A stretch of 64,000 bases of DNA from Caulobacter vibrioides (GTDB lineage Bacteria > Pseudomonadota > Alphaproteobacteria > Caulobacterales > Caulobacteraceae). Shown in pieces: positions 1-10,942 of the stretch. The position numbers and the translations under genes are program-made. Within the stretch, counting starts at the first letter, position 1. Each line of letters opens with the position of its first letter. The notes below the pieces were generated by a model, which searched no databases, had not been told where the DNA came from, and worked only from the letters and a program-made list of their open reading frames with translations. The stretch is from positions 3,962,001 to 4,026,000 of the forward strand of contig NZ_CP023315.3 in the NCBI RefSeq assembly GCF_002310375.3, given 5' to 3'.

Positions 1-31
1 ATGCCAACGGCCAACGAGATAAGGGAGTGCG

Positions 32-1975
<1,944 letters not shown>

Positions 1976-2008
1976 CGAACGTCGCATCGGCGCGTTAGCT
2001 TACGCGTC

Positions 2009-2566
2009 ATGCGCTGGATCCTCCCCTTCCTACTGGCTATCGGCGTCGCCGCCCCTGCGCGCGCGGCCTCGGAGTGGGCCGTCAAGGATGGGTCCGTCCA
2101 GGTCGAGGCGCATGCGGATGAGCAGGGCCGCGCGGTGGTGCGGGCCAGCATCGAGATCGCCGCGCCGCCGTCCGTGGTGTTCGGAGTCATCCTGGATTGC
2201 GGCCGCGCCGCGCGGATGAGCCCGGGGGTCAAGCGCTGCCGGGTGGTGTCTCGCGCCGCCGATGGCTCTGAGGTGCGCGAGCACACCGTCAAGTGGGGCT
2301 TTTTCCTGCCTGCCCTGCAGTCGCGGTCTCGCCTGTCGCTGCAGCCGGATCGGGAAATCCGCTTCACCTGTATCGGGGGCGATATCCGCGCCTGCGACGG
2401 CTTCTGGCGGCTGGAGCCTCTTGAGGGCGGGACGCGCACGCGGGTGACCTACGACCTCTGGGCCACCGCGCCCTACGCGGCGCCGGCCGGCTTGGTCTCG
2501 AGCCTGATGCGCCGGACCGTGCCGCAGTCGCTGGCGGCTTTGCGGCGAGAGTGCGAAGGCGGATGA
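2009..2566 (+). CDS. secreted SRPBCC/START-like domain protein
   Basis: A 185-residue protein with a clear N-terminal signal peptide (MRWILPFLLAIGVAAPARA, cleavage expected after ARA). The rest resembles the SRPBCC/START-like fold: a segment like EIAAPPSVVFGVILDC near residues 48-63 is the usual first strand-helix region of polyketide-cyclase-type lipid-binding proteins, and the C-terminal part has the long amphipathic helix. It probably binds a hydrophobic ligand in the periplasm; the ligand cannot be read from sequence. Its TGA overlaps the ATG of the next gene (ATGA), so the two are translationally coupled. Confidence 0.7.
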   Translation: MRWILPFLLAIGVAAPARAASEWAVKDGSVQVEAHADEQGRAVVRASIEIAAPPSVVFGVILDCGRAARMSPGVKRCRVVSRAADGSEVREHTVKWGFFLPALQSRSRLSLQPDREIRFTCIGGDIRACDGFWRLEPLEGGTRTRVTYDLWATAPYAAPAGLVSSLMRRTVPQSLAALRRECEGG

Positions 2567-2985
2567 CTACCCCAGACCCCGATAAGCCCGACGCGGTGAT
2601 GCTGTTCGACAGCGTCTGCCACCTCTGCGACGGGGTGGTGCGGACGGTGCTCAGGCTGGATCGTCACGGAGTGATCCGCTTTGCCGCCATCCAGTCGCCG
2701 GTTGGTCGGCGGCTGGCGATCGCCCACGGCCTCGACCCCGACGCGCCGGAGAGCTTCCTGTTCCTCGATCACGGTCAGCCGCTGCGCAAGACGCAGGCCG
2801 TCGCCGCCTTGCTGCGGCGGCTTCCCACGCCGTGGCGTCAGCTGGCCTGGATCGATCGCCTGCCGCGCGGCCTGACCGACCGGATCTATGACTGGGTCGC
2901 GGCGAACCGCTACCGGATCTTCGGCAAGGACGACCAGTGCCGGATCCCGACGCCGGCGCAACGGGCGCGCTTTCTGATCGACTAA
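2563..2985 (+). CDS. DUF393 (DCC family) thiol-disulfide oxidoreductase-like protein
   Basis: A small protein of 140 residues from the ATG at 2563; an in-frame GTG at 2551 would add four residues, but the ATGA overlap with the upstream stop makes 2563 the natural start. The DCC-family signature is present near the N-terminus: FDSVCHLCDGVV, an Asp followed by a CxxC pair, then the conserved IQSP and the LPTPWRQLAWIDRLP and YDWVAANRYRIFG blocks. Family members are predicted thioredoxin-fold proteins, but no substrate is established. Coupling to a secreted SRPBCC protein suggests that the two act in the same process. Confidence 0.85.
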   Translation: MTTPDPDKPDAVMLFDSVCHLCDGVVRTVLRLDRHGVIRFAAIQSPVGRRLAIAHGLDPDAPESFLFLDHGQPLRKTQAVAALLRRLPTPWRQLAWIDRLPRGLTDRIYDWVAANRYRIFGKDDQCRIPTPAQRARFLID

Positions 2986-3072
2986 TCCCGCCCCTACATG
3001 AACTCTCGGTAAGGTTTCCCGGCGAACCGGCGGTGCTAGGGTCCCGCGCAAACGTTCAGGAGACTCTCGCGC

Positions 3073-5919
3073 ATGATCCGCACCGCCAAGCTGGCCCTCG
3101 TGGCCGCGGCCCTGTCCACCACGGCTTTGTCGCCGCTCGCTCTGGCCGCCCCGGCCCAGGCGCAGCCCGCCGCAACCGCCACGATCGCCGTCCCGCCGAT
3201 CGCCTACCAGCAGCGCGTGCTGGCCAACGGCATGAAGGTGTTCACCTCGCGCGACACGTCCACGCCCAACGTCTCGGTCCAGGTCTGGTACGGCGTCGGC
3301 TCCAAGGACGACCCGCAAGGGCGCTCGGGCTTTGCGCACCTCTTTGAGCACCTGATGTTCAAGGCCACGCGCAACATGCCCAACGAGACGGTGGACCGCC
3401 TGACCGAGGACGTCGGCGGCTTCAACAACGCCTCCACCTGGGATGACTTCACCAACTACTACGAAGTGGTGCCGGCCAATCACCTGGAGCGTCTGATCTG
3501 GGCCGAGGCCGATCGCCTGAAGTCGCTGGTCATCGACGAGACGGTGTTCGCCTCCGAGCGCGATGTCGTGAAGGAAGAGCTGCGCCAGCGGGTCCTGGCC
3601 GACCCCTATGGCCGCTTCTTCGCCCTGTCGATCCCGCAGCAGTCCTTCGCGGCGCACCCCTATCAGCGCCCGGGCATCGGCTCGATCGAAGAGTTGGACG
3701 CGGCCACCGTCGATGACGTGCGCGCCTTCCACCGCACCTATTATCGCCCGGACAACGCCTCGTTGATCGTCGTCGGAAACTTCGACCAGGCCAAGCTGGA
3801 CGCGATGATCGACAAGTACTTCGGGTCGCTGAGCACGCCCGGCGGAACGATCCCCAAGGTCACGGCGGTCGAGCCCGCCCGCACCGGCCCCAAGACCGTC
3901 AACACCTATGGCCCCAATGTGCCGCTGCCGGCCCTGGCCATCACCTGGCTGGCCCCGGCCGCCGCCGACAAGGACGCGCCCGCCCTGGCGGTGCTGGACG
4001 CGATCCTGACCGCCGGCAAGTCCTCGCGCCTCTATGACAGCCTGGTCTATGACCAGAAGATCGCCCAGTCGGTGTTCTCGTCGGCCCCGAACAACGCCCA
4101 GCCGGGCCTGTTCTATGTCGGCGCCATCATGGCCGGCGGCAAGACGGTGGCCCAGGGCGAAGCCGCCCTGCGCGCCCAGGTCGCTCGCGTCCGCGATGGT
4201 CTGGTGACCCCGGCCGAACTGGCCGAGGCCAAGGCCGGCCTGCTGGCCGACGCCGTGCGTCGCCGCGAGGAGATCGATGGTCGCGGCTTCGCCATCGGCT
4301 ACGCCCTGCAGACCGAGGGCGACGCCGCCGCCGCCAATTCTAGCCTCGCCAAGCTGCAGGCGGTGAGCGCCGCCGACATCCAGCGCGTCGCCCGCCAGTA
4401 TCTGGCCGATGATCGCCGGACGGTGATCAACTATCTGCCTGAAAAGGACCGTCCGGCGGGCGAAAAGGACGTCACGCCGCCGATCCCCAAGGTGGCCTCG
4501 GTCAAGTACGACGGCCCGATCACCACCCTGGCGCCGGAGGCCGAGCGCGAGAAGATTCCGGCGGTCGCCGCGCCGATCGCGGCCGTGCTGCCGACCCCGG
4601 CCGAGAAGACCCTGGCCAACGGCCTGCGGGTCATCGTCGCCAAGTCCAGCGAGCTGCCGCTGATCACCTCGACCCTCACCGTCAAGGGCGGCGCCAGTTC
4701 CGATCCCGCCGGCCTGGCCGGCACCTCGAGCCTGACCTCGGAGCTGCTGACCGAAGGCACCGCCACCCGCTCGGCGACGCAGGTCGCGCGCGAGACCGAA
4801 GCCCTGGGGGCCAATCTGTCGGCCGGTTCGGGCTGGGAAGCCGCGTCTCTGACCCTCAGCGTGACGGCCAACAACGCTGGCCCCGCCATGGCGATCATGG
4901 CCGACGTCGCTCAGAACCCCGCCTTCAAGGCCGAGGAGCTGGATCGCGTCCGCGCCGAGACCCTGGACGGCCTGTCGGTCGCCTACCAGCGCCCCGGCAG
5001 CCTAGCCAGCTTCGCCACCAGCCCCGTGCTCTACGCCGGCTCGGCCTATGGCCATGTCGCGGGCGGCACGCCGGGCTCGCTGCCGAAGATCAAGCGCGAG
5101 GACCTGGCCAAGACTCACGCCGCCTACTGGCGCCCGGACAACGCCGTGCTGATTGTCACCGGTAACCTGTCGCCCGAAGCCGGCTTCGCCCTGGCGGAAA
5201 AGGCGTTCGGCGGCTGGAAGAAGCCCGCGACCCCGCCGCCGGCCCCGCCGGCCGCCCCGACCGGCTACCAGCCGCGCAATGTCGTCATCGACCTGCCGGG
5301 CACGGGCCAGGCTGCCGTGGTGCTGGCCAAGCCCGCCATCACCCGCGCCGATCCCAGCTATTACCAGGGCGTGGTCGCCAACACCGTGCTGGGCGTGGGC
5401 TTCTCCTCGCGCCTCAACCAGGAGATCCGTATCAAGCGGGGCCTGTCGTACGGCGCCGGCTCCAGCCTGACGCCGCAGGGCCAGTTCGGCGGCTTCTCGG
5501 CGCGTGTGCAGACCAAGAACCCCTCGGCCGGCGAGGTGATCAGCCTCACCCGGGCCGAGCTCAGCCGCCTGGGCAACGAACCGGCCTCGGTCGGCGAGCT
5601 GGCCGCCCGCAAATCGGTGCTGGTGGGCGGCTTTGGTCGTGACCTCGGCACCTCGGAAGGTCTGGCCGGCATCCTGGGCAACCTCGCCGTCTATGGCGTG
5701 CCGCTGACCGAGATCCAGACCTACGCCGCCAAGGTCGAGGCGGTGACGCCAGAGCAGGTCCAGGCCTTCGCCAAGGCCAAGCTTGATCCGGCCCAGATGA
5801 GCGTCATCGTCGCCGGCGACGCCAAGGCCATGGGCGCGGACCTGGCCAAGGCCGCGCCGAACGCCACGGTGATCCCGGCCGCCAAGCTGGACCTCGACGC
5901 GCCCGGCCTGAGCCAGTAG
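3073..5919 (+). CDS. periplasmic M16-family zinc metalloprotease, double domain
   Basis: A 948-residue secreted protease with an N-terminal signal peptide (cleavage expected near APAQAQP). It carries two M16 modules. The first has the inverted zinc motif HLFEH (H89, E92, H93) and a downstream acidic segment (VVKEELRQR) for the third ligand. The second module starts near residue 510 and has SLTSELL where the zinc motif should be, so it is the non-catalytic half that completes the clamp, as in pitrilysin and bacterial PqqL-like enzymes. The start has AGGAGA about ten bases upstream. It stands alone and is followed by a strong hairpin terminator. The physiological substrate is unknown. Confidence 0.92.
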   Translation: MIRTAKLALVAAALSTTALSPLALAAPAQAQPAATATIAVPPIAYQQRVLANGMKVFTSRDTSTPNVSVQVWYGVGSKDDPQGRSGFAHLFEHLMFKATRNMPNETVDRLTEDVGGFNNASTWDDFTNYYEVVPANHLERLIWAEADRLKSLVIDETVFASERDVVKEELRQRVLADPYGRFFALSIPQQSFAAHPYQRPGIGSIEELDAATVDDVRAFHRTYYRPDNASLIVVGNFDQAKLDAMIDKYFGSLSTPGGTIPKVTAVEPARTGPKTVNTYGPNVPLPALAITWLAPAAADKDAPALAVLDAILTAGKSSRLYDSLVYDQKIAQSVFSSAPNNAQPGLFYVGAIMAGGKTVAQGEAALRAQVARVRDGLVTPAELAEAKAGLLADAVRRREEIDGRGFAIGYALQTEGDAAAANSSLAKLQAVSAADIQRVARQYLADDRRTVINYLPEKDRPAGEKDVTPPIPKVASVKYDGPITTLAPEAEREKIPAVAAPIAAVLPTPAEKTLANGLRVIVAKSSELPLITSTLTVKGGASSDPAGLAGTSSLTSELLTEGTATRSATQVARETEALGANLSAGSGWEAASLTLSVTANNAGPAMAIMADVAQNPAFKAEELDRVRAETLDGLSVAYQRPGSLASFATSPVLYAGSAYGHVAGGTPGSLPKIKREDLAKTHAAYWRPDNAVLIVTGNLSPEAGFALAEKAFGGWKKPATPPPAPPAAPTGYQPRNVVIDLPGTGQAAVVLAKPAITRADPSYYQGVVANTVLGVGFSSRLNQEIRIKRGLSYGAGSSLTPQGQFGGFSARVQTKNPSAGEVISLTRAELSRLGNEPASVGELAARKSVLVGGFGRDLGTSEGLAGILGNLAVYGVPLTEIQTYAAKVEAVTPEQVQAFAKAKLDPAQMSVIVAGDAKAMGADLAKAAPNATVIPAAKLDLDAPGLSQ

Positions 5920-5942
5920 GTCGCCCGCGCTTCGGTGACGAA

Positions 5943-5976
5943 AAAGGCCGGCCGCTGGCGACAGCGGCCGGCCTTT
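5943..5976. terminator. bidirectional intrinsic terminator between M16 protease and mscL
   Basis: A perfect 14-bp stem (5943-5956 with 5963-5976) and a 6-base loop. On the minus strand it is followed by five T residues and on the plus strand by three, so it can stop both convergent genes, and it is better formed for mscL. Confidence 0.8.
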
Positions 5977-5998
5977 CCATGTTCGCCTAAGGCCCGGA

Positions 5999-6418
5999 TC
6001 AGCCCTTCTTGGCCAGAAGGTCCCGGATCTCGGTCAGCAGGGCTTCTTCTGCCGTGGGCGCCGGCGGCGCGGCCGGCGCGGGCTCGGCCGCGTCCTGGCG
6101 ACGGATCTCGTTGACCAGCTTGACCAGCAGGAAGACCACCGTGGCGACGATGAAGAACTGGATCACGGTGTTGATGAAGGCGCCGTACTGGATCGCCACC
6201 TTCTCGATGGCCTCGCTCGCCGGATCCTCCGGCCGCAGCACCCATTCCAGCTTCGAGAAATCGAGACCGCCGGTCAGCAGGCCGATCGGCGGCATGATCA
6301 CCTGATCGACCAGGCTCTTGACGATGCCGTTGAACGCCGCGCCGATGATCACGCCCACGGCCAGATCGATGACATTGCCCCGCGCGATGAACTCGCGGAA
6401 TTCCTTGACCACGCTCAT
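5999..6418 (-). CDS. mscL: large-conductance mechanosensitive channel MscL
   Basis: Homopentameric inner-membrane channel that opens under membrane tension and releases solutes during hypo-osmotic shock. The 139 residues contain the conserved N-terminal amphipathic helix and first membrane helix ([18 protein letters not shown] then [10 protein letters not shown]), a periplasmic loop, the second membrane helix ([19 protein letters not shown]) and a charged cytoplasmic helix. The Ala/Pro-rich linker before the last helix (around residues 110-122) is slightly longer than in E. coli. Transcribed convergently with the protease; downstream is the shared terminator. Confidence 0.97.
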   Translation of the reverse strand: MSVVKEFREFIARGNVIDLAVGVIIGAAFNGIVKSLVDQVIMPPIGLLTGGLDFSKLEWVLRPEDPASEAIEKVAIQYGAFINTVIQFFIVATVVFLLVKLVNEIRRQDAAEPAPAAPPAPTAEEALLTEIRDLLAKKG

Positions 6419-6467
6419 GACAGAGCCCTCCCCATACGTCTGAGGGGGCGAAGCTGGAGGCGTTCGC

Positions 6468-6489
6468 GACCCGGGGTCAAGCCCGGGTC
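6468..6489. repeat. perfect 8-bp inverted repeat in the ihfB-mscL gap
   Basis: GACCCGGG and CCCGGGTC arms around a 6-base loop, 11 bases past the ihfB stop. It would form a stable hairpin but has no following U-tract on the minus strand, so it may protect an RNA 3' end rather than terminate transcription. Confidence 0.45.
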
Positions 6490-6499
6490 ATGATTGTTG

Positions 6500-6790
6500 T
6501 TATTCGTCGCCGTCCGCGTTCAGGCGGGCGCGCAGCTCCTTGCCGCTCTTGAAGAACGGCACGTGCTTGGCGCGGACATCCACGGCCTCGCCGGTGCGCG
6601 GATTGCGGCCGGTGCGCGCGGGGCGCGAGCGGACCGAAAGCGCGCCAAAGCCCCGCAGCTCGACACGACCGCCGTCTTCCAGGGCCCCGATCATGCGCTC
6701 CAGGATCACGCCGACAACGCGTTCGACGTCTTTCTGCGTCAGGTGCGGATTTTCATTCGCGAGCCTGGCGATGAGTTCAGACTTGATCAT
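6500..6790 (-). CDS. ihfB: integration host factor subunit beta
   Basis: A DNA-bending nucleoid protein that works as a heterodimer with IhfA. In this lineage it assists sigma-54 and cell-cycle promoters. The 96 residues match the HU/IHF family, starting [11 protein letters not shown], with the DNA-minor-groove beta arm [13 protein letters not shown], whose proline intercalates into DNA, at about residues 57-70, and the C-terminal FFKSGKELR helix. It lies downstream of rpsA on the same strand, the arrangement seen in many proteobacteria, but a strong terminator lies in the 202-base gap, so it probably has its own promoter too. Confidence 0.95.
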   Translation of the reverse strand: MIKSELIARLANENPHLTQKDVERVVGVILERMIGALEDGGRVELRGFGALSVRSRPARTGRNPRTGEAVDVRAKHVPFFKSGKELRARLNADGDE

Positions 6791-6928
6791 CGATATCCCC
6801 GGAACGCCCCTGGGAGGAGAAAGGCGCGAGCGGACCTTTGCCCAACGACGGCTGAGTCTTCAAGGGGTTGCGTGAAATTCTCGAACGCGGTTCGGTTAAT
6901 TCGGAACGGGATTGGCAGGTTTTCGCGC

Positions 6929-6962
6929 AAAAGAAAACGGCGGCTGGATTGCTCCAGCCGCC
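6929..6962 (-). terminator. intrinsic terminator after rpsA
   Basis: Read on the minus strand, a perfect 10-bp GC-rich stem (6953-6962 with 6939-6948) and a 4-base loop, followed directly by a T-rich run (GTTTTCTTTT). It lies about 30 bases past the rpsA stop and separates rpsA from ihfB. Confidence 0.9.
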
Positions 6963-6992
6963 GCCAACTTCAACGTCTATGGAAGACGAAGC

Positions 6993-8702
6993 TTAGTCCT
7001 TGGAGGCCCGCTCGCGCAGGGCCGCGCCCAGGATGTCGCCCAGCGAAGCGCCGGAGTCCGACGAGCCGAACTGCTCGATGGCTTCCTTCTCTTCGGCCAT
7101 TTCCAGCGACTTGATCGACAGCGAGACGCGGCGCGCGGCCTTGTCCACGTTGGTGATCTGAGCGTCGACGCGGTCACCCACGGCGAAGCGCTCCGGACGC
7201 TGCTCTTGACGATCGCGCGACAGGTCCGACTTGCGGATGAAGGCGGTCATTGGGGCGTCGTCTTCGCCGAAGCGAACTTCGATGCCGCCCGAGGTGACTT
7301 CCGTGACGGTGACGGTCACGGTCTGGTTCTTGCGGTAGGTGTCGCCCGACATCGGGTCGCCAGCCAGCTGCTTGATGCCCAGCGAGATGCGTTCCTTCTC
7401 GACGTCGACGTCGAGAACCTTCGCCTTGACCACGTCGCCCTTCTTGTAGCGCGCCATGGCTTCTTCGCCCGGGACGCTCCAGTCGATGTCCGACAGGTGC
7501 ACCATGCCGTCGATGTCGTTGTCGAGGCCGACGAACAGACCAAATTCGGTCGCGTTCTTGACTTCGCCTTCGACGGTCGAGCCGACCGGGTGCGCTTCCA
7601 GGAAGGCTTCCCACGGGTTGGCCAGGGCTTGCTTCAGGCCCAGCGAGACGCGGCGCTTGGACGGATCGACGTCCAGCACGACCACGTCGACTTCTTGCGA
7701 GGTCGAGACGATCTTGCCGGGGTGGACGTTCTTCTTGGTCCAGGACATTTCCGAGACGTGCACCAGGCCTTCAACGCCGGCTTCCAGCTCCACGAAGGCG
7801 CCGTAGTCGGTGATGTTGGTGATGCGGCCCGTGAACTTGGCGCCGACCGGGTACTTGGCTTCAACGCCGTCCCACGGATCCGACTGCAGCTGCTTCATGC
7901 CGAGGCTGATGCGCTGGGTGTCCGGGTTGATCTTGACGATCTGGACCTTCACGGTGTCGCCCACGGCGAGCACTTGGCTCGGGTGGTTGACGCGCTTCCA
8001 GCTCATGTCGGTGACGTGCAGCAGGCCGTCGATGCCGCCCAGGTCAACGAACGCACCGTAGTCGGTGATGTGCTTGACGACGCCTTCGCGGATTTCACCC
8101 TCTTGCAGCTGCGACACCAGTTCGGTGCGCTGCTCGGCGCGGGCTTCTTCCAGGATGGCGCGGCGCGAGACGACGATATTGCCGCGCGGACGGTCCATCT
8201 TCAGGATGGCGAAGGGCTGTTCCTTGCCCATCAGCGGGCCGACGTCGCGGACCGGACGGATGTCGACTTGGCTGCCCGGCAGGAAGGCCGAGGCGCCGCC
8301 CAGGTCGACGGTGAAGCCACCCTTCACGCGGCCGACGATCGCGCCCATGACGGGTTCGTTGCGGGCGTAGACGCCTTCCAGACGGGTCCAGGCTTCTTCG
8401 CGCTTGGCCTTCTCGCGGCTGATGACCGCTTCGCCCATCGCGTTTTCGAGGCGTTCCAGGAAGACTTCGACGGTGTCGCCGGTCTTCACGGTGGCCTTGC
8501 CGTTCTCGTCGACGCCGAATTCCTTCAGCTGGACGCGGCCTTCGGTCTTCAGACCGACGTCGATGATGGCGAAGTCCTTTTCGATCCCGACGACCTTGCC
8601 CTTGACGACGGTGCCTTCCGCGAAGTCGCGGCCGCCCATGGAGTCGTTGAGGAGCGCTTCGAAATCGTCGCGCGTCGGGTTGAAGCTCATATCGTCAGCC
8701 AT
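6993..8702 (-). CDS. rpsA: 30S ribosomal protein S1
   Basis: RNA-binding ribosomal protein needed for initiation on structured or weakly SD-dependent mRNAs. The 569-residue protein consists of six S1 OB-fold repeats; the last four show the classical pattern (for example TDYGAFVDLGGIDGLLHVTDMSW and TDYGAFVELEAGVEGLVHVSEMSW, each roughly 85 residues apart), and the first two are the ribosome-docking repeats. It lies in the widely conserved aroA-cmk-rpsA-ihfB order, 148 bases after cmk, with its own downstream terminator. High confidence. Confidence 0.98.
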   Translation of the reverse strand: MADDMSFNPTRDDFEALLNDSMGGRDFAEGTVVKGKVVGIEKDFAIIDVGLKTEGRVQLKEFGVDENGKATVKTGDTVEVFLERLENAMGEAVISREKAKREEAWTRLEGVYARNEPVMGAIVGRVKGGFTVDLGGASAFLPGSQVDIRPVRDVGPLMGKEQPFAILKMDRPRGNIVVSRRAILEEARAEQRTELVSQLQEGEIREGVVKHITDYGAFVDLGGIDGLLHVTDMSWKRVNHPSQVLAVGDTVKVQIVKINPDTQRISLGMKQLQSDPWDGVEAKYPVGAKFTGRITNITDYGAFVELEAGVEGLVHVSEMSWTKKNVHPGKIVSTSQEVDVVVLDVDPSKRRVSLGLKQALANPWEAFLEAHPVGSTVEGEVKNATEFGLFVGLDNDIDGMVHLSDIDWSVPGEEAMARYKKGDVVKAKVLDVDVEKERISLGIKQLAGDPMSGDTYRKNQTVTVTVTEVTSGGIEVRFGEDDAPMTAFIRKSDLSRDRQEQRPERFAVGDRVDAQITNVDKAARRVSLSIKSLEMAEEKEAIEQFGSSDSGASLGDILGAALRERASKD

Positions 8703-8850
8703 GCTGATCTTTGGTCTCTAGGTTGGGGGAAGCCCTTGGGTGAGCGCCGCCGGAAAGACGGTTCTCGGGATTCCGGATGAACTGGGTTTGAAAGCGGGCC
8801 CGCGATGTTCTTGATCGCGGCGAGGACGGCGGTGGATTTGCCCCCTCCGG

Positions 8851-9492
8851 CTAGAGCCGGTGACGGGCGCGCGCGTCCTCGACGATACGGCGGGCCGCAT
8901 CGAAGGCCTGCTCTATAGTCATTTCCGAGGTGTCGAGCAAGACGGCGTCTGGAGCCTGGGTCATCGGCGCGTCCTTGCGCCCCCCGTCGCGGGCGTCGCG
9001 CTTGTGAATGTCGGCCAGAATATCCTCGAAGGCGACGTCCTCGCCCTGCCCCACCAGCTGCTTCCAACGGCGCTCGGCGCGCACCTCGGGGCGGGCGGTG
9101 ACATAGAGCTTGGCCGGCGCGTGGGGCGCGATCACCGTGCCGATGTCGCGGCCGTCGATCACCGAGCCCGGCTCACGGGCGGCGAAGGTCTGTTGCAGAT
9201 CCAGCAAGGCCGCACGGACCCCCGGGTGCACCGCACAGCGACTGGCGGCCTCGCCGGCCGCGCGGGTGCGCACCTCGGCCCGGTCCAGCGCCGACAGGTC
9301 GAGCGCGCGGGCCACGGCCTCGGCCGCGATCGGGTCGTCGAGATCGCCCGCGCCGTCGAGAATAGCCACCCCGACCGCGCGATACAGCAGCCCGGTGTCC
9401 AGCAGCGGATAGTCGTAGAGCGCCGCCAAGCGGCCCGCGACCGTACCCTTACCCGAGGCGGCTGGGCCGTCCACGGCGATCACGAACGCCAT
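8851..9492 (-). CDS. cmk: (d)CMP kinase
   Basis: Phosphorylates CMP and dCMP with ATP in pyrimidine nucleotide salvage. 213 residues, beginning with the P-loop GPAASGKGTVAGRLA near residue 9. The DTGLLYRAVG segment (residues 32-41) and the SVIDGRDIGTVIAPHA motif are the nucleotide-binding blocks typical of Cmk, and the C-terminal lid and DTSEMTIEQAFD segment are intact. It begins one base after the aroA stop codon, so the two genes are co-transcribed. The 3' end is followed by the 148-base leader of rpsA. Confidence 0.97.
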   Translation of the reverse strand: MAFVIAVDGPAASGKGTVAGRLAALYDYPLLDTGLLYRAVGVAILDGAGDLDDPIAAEAVARALDLSALDRAEVRTRAAGEAASRCAVHPGVRAALLDLQQTFAAREPGSVIDGRDIGTVIAPHAPAKLYVTARPEVRAERRWKQLVGQGEDVAFEDILADIHKRDARDGGRKDAPMTQAPDAVLLDTSEMTIEQAFDAARRIVEDARARHRL

Positions 9493-9493
9493 G

Positions 9494-10825
9494 CTAGGCC
9501 TCGCCCAGCGTCGCGCCGAGGCCCCGCATCAGGTCGGCGAAGCCCGGGAAGCTGGTGGCGATCATGCCCGGTTCGTCCACCGCCACCTCGTTCTGGGCGG
9601 CCATGCCCAGGATCAGGTGGCTCATGGCGATGCGATGGTCGCCATGGGTGACGACGGTCGCTCCGCCCTTCGGCGGCTGGCCGGTCCCGGTGACGATGAA
9701 GCCCTCCGGCTCCTCGACCACGGTCACGCCGCAAGCCTTCAGGCCGTTGGCCGTCAGGCTGATGCGGTCGCTTTCCTTGACGCGCATCTCGCCGACGCCG
9801 CGCATCACCGTCTCGCCCTCGGCGAACGCCGCGGCGATGGCCAGGATCGGATACTCGTCGATCATCGATGGCGCGCGCTCGGGCGGGACCACGACGCCCT
9901 TGAGCGGGGAATAGCGGGCGGTGATGTCGCCGACGTCCTCGCCGCTGGCGACGCGCACGTTCGAGATCACCAGATCCGCGCCCATCTCCTGAAGCGTCGT
10001 GAACAGGCCGGTGCGCAGGTCGTTGAGCATCACGCCCTCGACCGTCACCTCTGAGCCGGGAACGATCAGGGCGGCCACCAGCGGGAACGCGGCCGAGGAC
10101 GGATCGCCGGGCACCGCCACGTGGGTCCCGGTCAGTTTCTGGCCGGCGGGCAGGCGCACATGGCGGAAGGTCTTGTCGCCCACCTTGCGGTCCTCGACGG
10201 TCACCTCGGCCCCGAAGGCGCGCAGCATACGCTCGGTGTGGTCGCGCGTGGCCTCGGGCTCGACGACCTCGACGCCGCCCTCGGCGTGCAGGCCCGCCAG
10301 CAGCACGGCGGACTTCACCTGGGCCGAGGCCATCGGCAGGGTGTAGTTGAGGCCGCGAAGGTTTCCGCCCTTCAGGGTCAGGGGCAGGCGACCCTTGTCA
10401 CGCCCCAGCCAGGTCACGCCCATGCGGGCCAGGGGGTCCAGCACGCGGCCCATCGGGCGTCCGCGCAGCGACTGGTCGCCCGTGAAGGTGGCGCACATCG
10501 GGAAACCCGCCGCCGCGCCCATGATCAGCCGTACGCCGGTGCCGGCGTTGCCGCAGTCGATGATGTCGGTCGGCTCCTCGAAGCCGCCCTTGCCCTCGAT
10601 CCGCCAGCGGCCGACGCCCTCGCGCTCGATCCGCGCGCCAAAGGCTTGCATGGCCCGGGCGGTGGCGAGAACGTCGTCGCCCTCAAGCAAGCCCTCGACC
10701 GTCGTCGTCCCGGTCGCCAGCGCGCCCAGGATCATCGAACGGTGAGAAATGGACTTGTCTCCCGGAGCGCGCACGATCCCTCGCAGAGCGCCTCCGGGGG
10801 CGCTCTTCAATCCAGCCAGCGACAT
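9494..10825 (-). CDS. aroA: 3-phosphoshikimate 1-carboxyvinyltransferase (EPSP synthase)
   Basis: Sixth step of the shikimate pathway: transfer of enolpyruvate from PEP to shikimate-3-phosphate. 443 residues, with the substrate-binding PGDKSISHR motif near residue 22 and [11 protein letters not shown] near residue 93. Other conserved blocks are [11 protein letters not shown] and [16 protein letters not shown]. Overall wording ([26 protein letters not shown]) resembles the alphaproteobacterial class II enzymes more than the E. coli type. First gene of the aroA-cmk(-rpsA) run, reading away from the divergent FYDLN-acid gene. Confidence 0.97.
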   Translation of the reverse strand: MSLAGLKSAPGGALRGIVRAPGDKSISHRSMILGALATGTTTVEGLLEGDDVLATARAMQAFGARIEREGVGRWRIEGKGGFEEPTDIIDCGNAGTGVRLIMGAAAGFPMCATFTGDQSLRGRPMGRVLDPLARMGVTWLGRDKGRLPLTLKGGNLRGLNYTLPMASAQVKSAVLLAGLHAEGGVEVVEPEATRDHTERMLRAFGAEVTVEDRKVGDKTFRHVRLPAGQKLTGTHVAVPGDPSSAAFPLVAALIVPGSEVTVEGVMLNDLRTGLFTTLQEMGADLVISNVRVASGEDVGDITARYSPLKGVVVPPERAPSMIDEYPILAIAAAFAEGETVMRGVGEMRVKESDRISLTANGLKACGVTVVEEPEGFIVTGTGQPPKGGATVVTHGDHRIAMSHLILGMAAQNEVAVDEPGMIATSFPGFADLMRGLGATLGEA

Positions 10826-10942
10826 GCCGAAACCGGCTCCTTAGTACTTGGTGGTTTTCGCGAAGGGTTTGCTTTTGACAGCGGGCTCGCGCCATGGCAA
10901 GTGACCCGCCGCTTTTCCCATCCGGATCAAAGGGTCGCCAAC

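Noticed and set aside
6912-8780. Long open frame opposite rpsA
   Set aside because: Antisense shadow; rpsA on the minus strand is unambiguous.
10121-10942. Upstream extension of the FYDLN acid reading frame
   Set aside because: It runs antisense through aroA; the TTG at 10943 with AAAGGG upstream gives the family-like start.
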